From positions 83,308,670 through 83,372,669 of the forward strand of contig OZ021729.1 of the NCBI GenBank assembly GCA_963978545.1: a stretch of 64,000 nucleotides of DNA, in the 5' to 3' direction. Source of the DNA: Linyphia triangularis (Eukaryota > Arthropoda > Arachnida > Araneae > Linyphiidae). The notes under the pieces are model-generated. The model ran no database searches. It was not told where the DNA came from and was given only the letters and a program-made list of their open reading frames with translations. Below are positions 50,901 through 58,990 of this stretch, piece by piece; position 1 is the first letter of the stretch, and the number at the start of each line of letters is the position of its first letter. The translations under genes and the position numbers were made by a program.

Positions 50901-53900
50901 AGTGGAGTAGGAGTCGGTGATGCCATGAATTGGGATAAAGGGTGATGTAGATCAGGACCGCAGATATCCTCATTTGCATGGGTGTCCAAATACTTATTAG
51001 TAGATAGTGTATTTTGTCCGATTCGATACCAAGGGGTAAAGAGATGTAATTTACTTACAAAATTACTACATTTATTTAAAAATCCATCTAATTGTATTAA
51101 GGTAATATAATTCATATAATAAATGTTAAAATGACATACCTATAACAATATTTTATGCAGACTCCTCTACTGAGCATAACGTCAACAAACCAATTGAAGA
51201 CATGGAAGTTGTACATGATAAAGTATCCACAGAGAACGTGGATCCAGCTCAACTTAGTATTTCTGCCGAGGATGTTGTACCACATAACATTGAAGAACTT
51301 AATAAAACATTGAATGAAGATGTTTCTCCAGCGAGGAACGTGGATCCAGCTCAACGTAGTATTTCTGACAAGGATGTTGTACCATGTAACGTCGAAGAAC
51401 CCATCAAAACATCGAATGTTTCTCACAAGTAAGTAGGGTTTTTTCCCCCCCTTTTTTTTTTCGTAATATTTTAAACTTTTATTTGCAATTTCAGAGTTCT
51501 ACTTTTAGTCAGAGAGGCGATAGCAAGTTAAGGTACCCCATCGAACATCATTCTGAATTTTATATAGATTGTAGAGAAATACAGGGTTATTACAAAAGAA
51601 TCATCGGGTTTCCGAAGCGTTTATTTCGGAACATAATTGAGTTACAACAATGAGTTATACATGAAAAGAAACCGAAAGTATCCAAGATTAACGTCCGTAC
51701 TATATATATGTTCAATATGTGCTCCTTTAGTGATACGGCAGATGTCAAGGCGATAGTTCAGTTAGCTCCACACATTACTCAGCTTGGTCGCGTCGATGGT
51801 CACGAATGCAGTCGTGATGCGGTCCCGCAGCTCATCCAAAGTGGTAAGTAACGGTGGTACGCAGACACTGTCTTTAACATATCCCCAAACAAAGAAATCA
51901 CATGGTGAAAGGTCGGGCGAAATAGTGTCTTGTCATCCCGATCAATCCATCGTTGTGGGAGTTGCCGATTAAGGTAATCACGAACCTCTTTGTGCAAGCG
52001 TGGCGGAGAACCATCCTGTTGGTAAATGAAACCGATGATATGATATTCAAATAAGTTATCTTAGAATTAACTGGTATGAACTTTTCCATAAAACGTTTCT
52101 GAACTAACGTTTTACAAATAACTATGCTACATAAATCAAACAGTCTGAGAAACTTTTTTTGCATGGTATGGTAGTATATTCAGTAGGTAGATCATGAAAA
52201 AGTGGTGTCCGAAACACTTGAGCAAATACCCCCCTCCCCCCAACCTTGTCCCATTGAGTCTCGCCTCCTGTGGTAAAAGTGAAAAGTGCGTATTATGGGC
52301 ACCCATAATACCCATCTACGCACGAAAAGGTACTCATGCGTATTGCCCTTTAGTGTCGCGTTTCCATGAAGCGGAATCTAAAGCAAGTGACAATCAAAAT
52401 GTTGAATAATATTATCATAATTTTTTAGAGGAGTTACAGATATCTTTAATTTTTTTTTACAAAACACCTTCAGTTTTTCACGCTATTTTTGTGTGATTCA
52501 TAACACATGTTAGTGAAGAAATTTAAGGTCATCCAATTTTTTTTATAGTTAGTTGGAATTTACTGGCACAAGAACCAATTTGTTTATACAGTTTCAAAAA
52601 GAGAGAATTTTTTTTCCCGAAATTTGTCTATTTGATAAGAAATAAATATATTAAATGTAAAATGATAAAAAAAAAAAATTCCATCATTTTATTTGCACAA
52701 AGGTGAACAAATAGTGTTAAATGAGCTACTAAAAATATTTTTTTGTATTGATTGATATTATAAACAAAAACTAAAAATTTAATAAAAGCCTTAACAGTTA
52801 GTAAACTTCAAATAAATCTTTTACTAAACTTTTTTTTCCTTCGGTTTTCATCATTTAATCAAAATACAAAATACTTGCACTCAATTTTCTTCTAAGGATG
52901 GAATTAAACTGTATATATTTTACTGTATATGAAAGAAAGTGTTACTTCAAGAATATAAAACATCTCTTCCTATTAAATAAATTCCTATAATTTTTTGGAG
53001 AATAAACTTTGATCATCAAAATCTTTGCGTAATATGTTTCAGTTTAAGAAACCAATATAAAAAACATTTTATTCGTATTCACGAGTGGGTGAATTCTCTC
53101 TCTCACTTTTTTTAAAAAAATTTTTGCTTTTGATTAGAGCTTTTGACTGAGAAATCGCTTGATGTAGCAAGTTACATTATGAAAGATTTTGTACAAGTTA
53201 AAAAAAAAAAAAGTTCTTTTACCCTGTTGACAATAAGCTGCCAATAATTTAGCTCAATTGAAACTATCAAATAATTGATGCCAATATAAAAGAATCGTGA
53301 AACGTTTATATTGAAATTAAATTTTCAGGTGTTTATTAAAAGTGACCTTTACTTACAAATCCATTGAGACTTCGTTTAGGAGAATATAATACATATCTTA
53401 TTTTAATATCTTGCAATTAAATTTCTTAAAACTTCTTAGCTGCGCACCACTCCGCCTCCTTCGTTGCTCTGTTCGCCTTAAGAGACTCGTCGAAGACAAA
53501 AGGCAAAAATATCAGAATTGCAGCATGGACGACGAGAAGCCAGTGGACGAAGCGTCGGAGAAACAGTCCCTTTTAGAAAATTCCATCCGGTACAGAGGAT
53601 CCAGCACGAGGGGAAACTTTCTGAACATGCACGATCTCAGCTCTTCCAATTCTTGGACTTTCAAATTCAGCGATGATTCGAGTGATGAAGATTATCTCCC
53701 AGACAATCAGAAGTTCCCCAATAACGATTTGGACTGGAGTCCCGGAGCGAAATGTCTGAAACGCAAAAATACAAAGAACTTTCCAGTTAATACCAAAGTT
53801 AAGCGTTCGAAATGCAAAGAAGCGGATCAAGTTTCGACAAAATTGAACTATTCGTCTGCTGACAACTCGTCAGGAACTTCCACTGATAACTTGTTCTATG

Positions 53901-55576
53901 GAACTCAGCCTTACCATTTGGATTCCTCTGGTAAATTTCATCCTATCACGAAACCGAAACATATTGTGAATCCAAACCAGACAAGTGGTTGCTCTCCAAC
54001 TAATTTAACTCGAGTTTCTAAGAAGAATCGTTCGCGAATTTCGTCGAAGAAACGCAAGTTTCAATTAATGCCGGAATCAAAAATTATCCAAACTCCAACC
54101 GGTTTGGAAGTAAAACGAGAGTACTCCAAATGTCAAGTATCCCAAGCCAGTGACAACTCGAAAAAGACCATCGAAATTATTGACATCGCTGGTGACAGCG
54201 GTCCGGAAGATGAGTCGATGAACATCGCTGATTGTCCTTCAAAGGATTCGACGGAAATTATTGATAACGTCTCAAAAAACAAAAATTTAGAAATCACGCC
54301 GATGAAACTTGAACCGACATTTAATGCTGGTGAATGGCAATCCATCTTGAAAACACAAAGAAAACGCAGTAAGAGTCAAGTATTTCGAAACAGTAGCTGT
54401 GCTTCAAATGATTCTGGAAAAGTTATGTATGGATTAGAGAATAGTGGTCAAGAAATTACGATGAAGAAACTCGAATACTATTTGAAATCGGAAATTAATG
54501 TTGGCAAATCGCCATGCGTCAGGAAGAAACAACGAAAGTGTTCTAAACAGCTAGTTTCTCAAACGAGTGGATCTTCAACAAATGCTGTCACTGAAACTAT
54601 TGTAGCTTCAGGAAACAGCAGTATTCAAATAATACCAATGACAAATGACTCTCCATCGAATGCAGGACGAACGCCACATAATGTTCAAAGGAAGCACTCG
54701 AAACATGAAGTATCTCAAACAAGCAATAATATTTCAAATAGTGTAACCATTAATATTAGTGATATCTCGGAAGACAACAGTTTGCAAACTGCACCGACTA
54801 GAGACGACTCTAAATCTATGACCTTGAATACTGACAAATTTCAAAACATTCGAGATATACAAAGGAAATTGCAATCCATTTTGAAACAGGGAAACCGGCC
54901 GAACAGGCAAGTGTCCCAAGCTTGTGGTTTTCCTTCAAATCGTTTCACTGTCGCTTCAGAGATCAAAGATTCGCAAACTGCTTCAATGAAACAGGGTCCT
55001 CAAGTGGTGCCAGAAATGCTTATTGACAAATCGCCAAATATCTGGGACGGTGAGATATCCCAGACCAGCAATATAGCTTTTCCTGTCAAACATCAAGAAT
55101 TAGACGTTCCATTTGAAAGACTAGATCATACATCAAGTTCTTTGATTAGCAGAACTGAGCAAAAGGTTGAACACTCGGCGTCCATTCATAAAACACCTCA
55201 CGCATTCGACGAGTCCATCGTGCATTGTAATGCATTTTTATACAACCTCGATGACGAGAACGCATCTACAAAACTTCTCCCTGGTTGCACCTACTGCACA
55301 AACTTCACTGAATTAGATGCGATAGCTACCTTGGCAGCAGCCGATCTTGATGACAATCCAAAGGCTTGCATAGAACATGAAATAGAGTCCACCGAGGCAA
55401 TGTACGATAAATTGAAAGTTGCGCAGCCACAAGATGGCGAAGTTGAATTGAAGCTAAAGAAGATTGCGCAAAAAAACAGAGGTTTAAAATACGGAAGAGA
55501 CTTTTTGTCAAGTTTCGGCTCCTTTATCAATGCATCTGAATATTTTTTGAGGTCAAACGATTTGGAGATCACCTGA
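41878..55576 (+). CDS. five-exon AT-hook nuclear protein, family unknown
   Basis: Hand-assembled gene, exons 41878-41955, 45968-46065, 47403-47487, 51161-51428 and 53440-55576. Every junction has AG/GT borders and the phases match (1, 0, 1, 2). Read from the ATG at 41895 the joined CDS is 2649 nt, 882 residues plus stop. Visible features: AT-hook 1 (KKKRGRPKK, residues 12-20), AT-hook 2 (PRKRGRPKS, 65-73), a duplicated acidic segment in exon 4, basic clusters resembling nuclear localisation signals, an acidic SDDSSDEDYLPD patch near residue 250, and six diverged VSQ-centred repeats at about 400-715. AT-hooks are known to bind the minor groove of AT-rich DNA, so a nuclear chromatin role is inferred. 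I do not recognise an orthologue. A good acceptor before exon 1 (ttatttcag) and an open frame upstream of the ATG mean a 5' exon may be missing. Introns are full of transposons. Confidence 0.8.
42087..42486. mobile_element. hAT-like MITE (400 bp)
   Basis: CAGTGTTCCCAC at the left; GTGGGAACCCT at the right. Subterminal agtcattgaaagtcatt and its inverse follow. The interior repeats gtccttaaaagtacttgaaa. No convincing 8 bp duplication. In intron 1 of the AT-hook gene. Confidence 0.5.
42487..43931. other. intron 1 of AT-hook gene, left of the hAT element
   Basis: AT-rich intronic sequence without recognised elements. Confidence 0.5.
43940..45862 (+). mobile_element. hAT transposon, decayed (1923 bp)
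   Basis: Imperfect terminal inverted repeats CATTGGCGGATCCAG (left) and CAGTGGCGGATCCAG (right, inverted), poly-C/G tracts inside both, and an exact 8 bp target duplication TCGGCGGA (43932-43939, 45863-45870), diagnostic for hAT. It sits in intron 1 of the AT-hook gene in the same orientation. The N-terminal part of the transposase is missing: only about 140 bp lie between the left end and the first recognisable coding motif. Confidence 0.9.
44084..45506 (+). pseudogene. hAT transposase (ZMYM1-like), frameshifted
   Basis: Pieces in order: VDETTDMALKEKLSICIRYY (44102 on), CRGQAFDGGSNMSGKYQG, WVNHRLNLV, a frameshift near 44480, VLTFLDTLPFLPQVLESIAN (44601 on), a further shift near 45035, then the C-terminal dimerisation segment LPVTSSTAERSFSTL and LSGLASLHIHKK near 45330-45450. 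This is the pattern of hAT transposases related to ZMYM1/THAP12-type proteins. The amino-terminal BED/TTF zinc finger is absent. At least three frame changes make it non-functional. Confidence 0.85.
45968..46065 (+). CDS. AT-hook gene, exon 2
   Basis: Acceptor cattccttag and donor gtaacta. Two bases complete the Gly codon from exon 1, followed by 32 codons, a Lys/Asp/Glu-rich hydrophilic segment (starts NSKKDTLDQAK, ends DEIPNEK). It ends in phase 0. The exon lies about 100 bases beyond the right target duplication of the hAT transposon that sits in the preceding intron. Confidence 0.75.
46375..46525 (+). repeat. dispersed repeat S, 3' fragment
   Basis: ccaagtttcagcttaactgg, ataacggcaaagtgagtaaa and aacgaagttaatatacgggg correspond to the end of repeat S. 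In intron 2 of the AT-hook gene. Confidence 0.55.
47403..47487 (+). CDS. AT-hook gene, exon 3 (AT-hook 2)
   Basis: Pyrimidine-rich acceptor tttttcttctag and donor gtgaat. It contributes 28 codons plus one base in phase 0 from exon 2. It carries the second AT-hook, TPRKRGRPKS, with the invariant GRP core. The donor is weaker than the others in the gene, but the phase-1 end matches the phase-2 start of the next exon, giving a His codon at the junction. Confidence 0.8.
47876..48759 (+). mobile_element. solo LTR, uninterrupted copy (884 bp)
   Basis: TGTTACGAAT at the left and CACAACA at the right, with a GTAT target duplication (47872-47875, 48760-48763). It contains a dense block of TCGCCAAA/TTTGGCGA palindromes at about 48078-48196, a TATA-like cctataaaag near 48321 and aataaa near 48696. 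It is inserted into the second copy of a dispersed repeat, whose other copy shows the empty site. It serves as the empty-site reference for the P-like insertion in the other LTR. Confidence 0.75.
48078..48200. promoter_or_regulatory. TCGCCAAA/TTTGGCGA palindrome cluster in the LTR
   Basis: About ten copies of cgccaaa or its complement within 120 bp, several as back-to-back palindromes (tcgccaaatttggcga). The half-site is close to the E2F/DP consensus TTTSGCGC but ends in A. A shorter version is present in the other LTR (about 30888-30960). Role as binding site is inference. Confidence 0.45.
49054..49262. mobile_element. MITE in dispersed repeat copy 2 (209 bp)
   Basis: Inverted arms of about 50 bp starting GGTACTTGCGTATTAACGCC and ending with the complement. 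Flanks AAATGATG (49046-49053) and AAATCATG (49263-49270) form an 8 bp duplication with one change. Repeat copy 1 at 41.4 kb lacks it. Internal arms contain paired GCCAAAT/ATTTGGC motifs. Confidence 0.8.
49707..50366. mobile_element. foldback MITE M1, copy 1 (carries M2)
   Basis: Outer arms of about 130 bp: GAGGAAGTCCTA at the left, with a matching right arm ending TAGGACTTTCTC, and TTAA on the right and CTAA on the left as the target site. The left arm is interrupted by M2 (49719-49958). The second M1 copy at 55860-56277 is uninterrupted. In intron 3 of the AT-hook gene. Confidence 0.8.
49719..49958. mobile_element. foldback MITE M2 nested in M1 (240 bp)
   Basis: Arms of about 80 bp starting TACTAAACTCCAACTTAAC and ending GTTAAGTTGAAGTTTACTA, flanked by TA (49717-49718, 49959-49960). 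The rebuilt M1 sequence around the site (gtcctagtaagg) equals that of M1 copy 2. Confidence 0.82.
50470..51009 (-). mobile_element. Tc1-type transposon, internally deleted (540 bp)
   Basis: Inverted ends: CACTATCTACCAATAAGTAA on the left and a matching TACTTATTAGTAGATAGTG on the right, next to TA at both sides. The minus strand encodes a Tc1 transposase fragment with FQDDNSTCHVARSTMDWY, LDWHAQSLDLNPIEHLWDEL (50697-50885): the DDE catalytic Asp in the QDDN block and the final Glu in the NPIEHLWDE block are both visible. The N-terminal two thirds are missing and a frameshift separates the preceding piece. In intron 3 of the AT-hook gene. Confidence 0.85.
51161..51428 (+). CDS. AT-hook gene, exon 4 (internal duplication)
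   Basis: Acceptor acaatattttatgcag and a consensus donor gtaagt. It encodes an acidic stretch of 88 whole codons plus split ends. It contains two copies of a roughly 33-residue unit beginning NVDPAQ and passing through DVVP; the duplication is still obvious at DNA level (near 51237 and 51338, about 100 bp apart), so it is younger than the diverged repeats in exon 5. Confidence 0.8.
51582..52050 (-). mobile_element. mariner-type transposon, 5'-truncated remnant
   Basis: The end CAGGGTTATTACAAAAG starts right after TA at 51580-51581. On the minus strand, FIYQQDGSPPRLHKEVRDYL, then WIDRDDKTLFRPTFH, and in shifted frame DFFVWGYVKDSVCVPPLLTT and LDICRITKGAHIEHI give the C-terminal half of a mariner/Tc1-superfamily transposase of the QDG..P type. 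Frameshift near 51895 and an in-frame stop in the tail. No matching second end was found, so the right limit is approximate. Confidence 0.75.
52051..53439. other. intron 4 of AT-hook gene, remainder
   Basis: Mostly AT-rich. A GC-richer island at 52200-52400 includes the perfect palindrome tattatgggcacccataata and a 71-residue ORF, without usable splice phases to join the gene. Confidence 0.4.
53440..55576 (+). CDS. AT-hook gene, terminal coding exon (711 aa)
   Basis: The open frame runs from 53411, but its first ten codons are intron: the acceptor acttcttag ends at 53439, and the single base after it completes the AA| left by exon 4 (Asn), in frame. This exon holds residues 172-882 and the TGA stop at 55574-55576. 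Composition is Ser, Asn, Lys and Gln rich, with basic clusters (KRKN, KVKRSK, SSKKRKF), an acidic patch, and six diverged repeats each centred on a basic stretch followed by VSQ or a variant and an acidic Asp/Ser segment. The last 100 residues look more ordered (ELDAIATLAAADL, then an amphipathic stretch) and may be a small folded domain. No known domain recognised. Confidence 0.85.
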
Positions 55577-55859
55577 GAAAATCAGGAGTTATCCAACTCT
55601 CGTTTTAAGGAGTTTTGCGAATGGATGGATTGCGCGCAAAATAAAGAAGAAAAAAAAGTTCAAAATAAGGATGGGATTTTTTGGTTGCATTTAGTTGGGT
55701 GATCATTGGTAAAATAAGAGTCAGAAACTTAAAAAAAAAACCTCTTAAACTCAAGGAGCCGGATGAATGAAGTATAATAAATGAATAAGTATTGGAATAT
55801 TGAGCATTATGACTGAAGAGAGTAAGAACGATAGAGTTAGAAAGATACAATAGAATTAA

Positions 55860-56277
55860 GAGAAAGTCCTAGTAAGGATAATTCCCTATACTCGCTATGT
55901 TACAATCTTCTAGCCCAATGCATTTAGAAACTACTTTCGATAAAACCACCTTGACATTTGACGAGTAGGTACGAAACTGATCACTTAAAGAAATGACATA
56001 AATTAAAAACTCGAAAATAACAATCCCATATATTTTATTTTACATTTGCTATCTTTACGTTTATGCAGTGGCTCCACCTGGTTTTGCCTTTTGCACTTTT
56101 ACTTTTCATTTATAATAGATAGACATCGCATGAAAACAATTTGTCATTTGATTAAGTGATCTTTTTCGTACCTCCTCACTAAATTCCAAGATTTTATAGA
56201 AAGTAGTTTCTAAATGCACTGGGCTAGAAGATTACAACATAGCGATTGTAGGGAATGATTCGTGCTAGGACTCCCTC
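55860..56277. mobile_element. foldback MITE M1, copy 2 (418 bp)
   Basis: GAGAAAGTCCTAGTAAGG at the left and an inverted right arm ending CTAGGACTCCCTC, with TTAA on both sides (55856-55859, 56278-56281). Contains ctatgttacaatcttctagc, as in copy 1. It lies between the 3' ends of the two convergent genes. Confidence 0.85.
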
Positions 56278-56281
56278 TTAA

Positions 56282-58232
56282 CTTTCTTTCGACCTTATTG
56301 AAGCATTAGAAGTTAAGTGTAAATAACTTGCATCTGTAAATATTATAAAGTATCAAGCTGTCACTTTCCAATTCACAACTGAATGTGACAAAATCCACTA
56401 TTTTCAATACATTTAACAGAGTTTAAAAGTTAAAGTATCTTATTTTTGAATAGCTAAATTCTCTCATGCAAGTAATTACTCTATGGACATTTAAACATCC
56501 ATTACAATATGAAAATTAAAAAATACTATGAAATTACAGATTAATTTTAAATATTATTTCATATTGGATATTGCATATGTGAATTGAAAGAAAAAGTGAT
56601 ATTGAATCCCTAAAAAATAAAATTACACTTCACATTTTTGGATTAAGTTTATTAATCGTAGAAATACATTTGTATGTACAAATGCTACTATCAACAATAA
56701 AATTTACAATATATCAAAATATGGTGTTTATTTACACAACATTCATATTCTCATGATACTTCTATTAGTGCAAACAGCATAAAGCAGCAAAAAATATTTG
56801 GCTTTATTAGGAACACTTTAGTTGTAACTTACTGATATTAAACTATTTGCTGTATTTTTAAATTATAAAAATCCTGTCTAAGATAAGTATATAAAAAAAA
56901 AAAAATACTTTAATTTAAAGGTGCATATGTATTGATAAAATAATACAACTAGGAATATCTGCTAAAGGCTTTTGATTACTATCAATTTCTTTGGTTGGCA
57001 AGACACAAATACAAAGTTTTACATACAGTGAACAGTTAAATCAATTTTAAATAAAAATATCACATTTCAGATTAATGCTTTTGTGCAAAACAGAGTGCGA
57101 AAATGATGAAACGTATAGTCTAACTCGTATTACAATAAAACTGCATCTCTCTTGTACAATTCAACACTACAAAACACTTTTAACCAGAAACAATCCAGTT
57201 TAATATATTTAATAAAAAACATTTTTCTCAACAGTCGAAATACAAGCAACATATACATGGTAGTATATAGAAAATAAAATCATTTACTTTAAACTCAAAA
57301 TGAAACTAAAGCAAACGAATATAAATCAAAAACGATTAAAAACTAAAAACGAAAATGTTTAATTAGCCTACCATACTAAGAAATTTTTTAATTATTTGAT
57401 ACAAATGAAATGTTCACCTGGTATTTTTAATACCTGCCTAACTTATAATACAAATTTAAAGTAAAATTCATTGAAAGAGAACGCCATAAGCTCAAAGTAC
57501 AGTACATCTGAGAATGTTGAAGAAAATCACCATAAAAAAAATAATAAAACATTTAAACACTTCATTACAAACAATACACCTCTTTCATGTTAGACTAAAA
57601 CAACCTCACTGACATTCTTTTCAAAAAATGTATGCTTACATTCGCATATTCTACAGAGAATACTTGTGCAGAGAAAATTAATGAATCCCAAGGTTCAGAT
57701 GGATTTTTAATAAATTAATTGAATTGAGAATCATTTTTACCTCGAGTCATTCAAAACAAAACATCTAAAATAACACAATACAAACGTGATAGGAACTCAG
57801 TAATACTTAGCTGTAACTGCGCAAAGTTGGACGGACTCACAACACAAGAAAAATGTAACATAATCCTAACAAAACTTGATGGTTAATGAAACATTAAAAA
57901 CTTTTATAAATTATAATTTAACAGGAGATATACATACAGATGAGTCAATAGAAGTAATTTCGCAATAGTATGCGACGTGAACAACGTTAAGTAGTGGTCA
58001 TCACGTAGGTTGTAGACAAGTAGGTTGTGAGATCATAGGTAAAAGAATACACCTCACTCCCCAACTAGGTGGTTAAACTCTAAAGCAGAAAAAGGGAGAA
58101 GAATCGACCCCTAAGAATCTGATCAACTGCCGTCATTTTACTGCAATCTCAGCTAGGCACTTTAAGTTATGTGAATAAATACAAGGTGAAAGGGTCTAAA
58201 TTTTAGATTCACCTGAAGCATGTTAAGGAAAG
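56282..58232. other. intergenic region between convergent genes
   Basis: Very AT-rich, no open frame of note. Probably contains the 3' UTR ends of one or both genes; the GC-richer part at 57960-58150 is a candidate, without proof. Confidence 0.45.
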
Positions 58233-58434
58233 TAGGGTAATTCAAAATGAATACAGCGATTACTATAACTATTTAATGAAAAAGAATTTATCGATAAGAT
58301 TAACAAAGGATGTAGACGGAACGCACATAATTTTGAAGTTCCGGCTACATTCTGCGTTAATCTTATCGATGAATTCTTTTTCAATAAAGAGTTATAGCCG
58401 TTTGTAATCTCTATATTCATTTTGAATTACCCTG
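58233..58434. mobile_element. foldback MITE (about 200 bp)
   Basis: Left arm GGGTAATTCAAAATGAATA, right arm ending with its complement and CCCTG next to TA. The arms pair through the element down to a short loop near 58325. TA-type duplication likely; the left TA is less clear. Downstream of WDR35. Confidence 0.7.
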
Positions 58435-58809
58435 TATTTTGCTTAACTTGTGAAAGATAAGCTCTAAGAGTATATCACGATTTTCTAAATAATGTTAGAT
58501 AAACTAATGAACCAAAATGATATCTGACTTCATTATAACATACCAGAATACTAACCTTGGTATGTTGTAAACAATATGAAAAAAAAAAAAAAACCGGGAT
58601 GAATATTACATTGCAATCACTTGTCTTCATTTTAAGTAGAAAAACGTAGGATACTTAAAAGAATCTGATATACTTTTCTTTGGAGGCGGAAAAAACGGAG
58701 GTGGAGATAATCGGTGGTTGCTTAAAATTCAAGGACCTTATTATTTTTTCAAGGATCAGATTTCATGAAAAAATTTCAAGGACTATCCAGAACCTCGGAA
58801 AAACTATTC

Positions 58810-58990
58810 TCATACAGGAATGGAAAGCAGGCAGTGGCACAGGGCGCATGACGTCCTTGTTAACATTTCCTGCTTGAATGCCGAATGTCGACACTGGATG
58901 CATGTCCACTGGAGGCTTGGGTTCATGATGGGACGGCCGGACGCTACACACACGGGGAAGCTGATGTTGCAGCCAGGACATGAAGTGTAC
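58810..58990 (-). CDS. WDR35: WDR35 terminal coding exon
   Basis: Minus-strand acceptor tatcccatcag. It completes Trp and reads YTSCPGCNISFPVCVASGRP, then a segment with CIQCRH and CALCHC, ending at the TGA stop at 58810-58812. Cys spacing matches the C-terminal zinc-binding region of WDR35. The block is clearly GC-richer than the flanks. An open frame with an ATG at 59022 continues into the intron and is not the true start. The 3' UTR lies to the left; no single polyadenylation site was fixed. Confidence 0.88.

Noticed and set aside
52194..52409. 71-residue ORF as an extra exon of the AT-hook gene
   Set aside because: No acceptor/donor pair gives phases compatible with exons 4 and 5, which already join perfectly.
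53411..53439. ATG at 53411 as the start of the 721-residue ORF
   Set aside because: The ten codons before 53440 are intron ending in an acceptor; using the acceptor joins exon 4 in frame, so the ATG is incidental.
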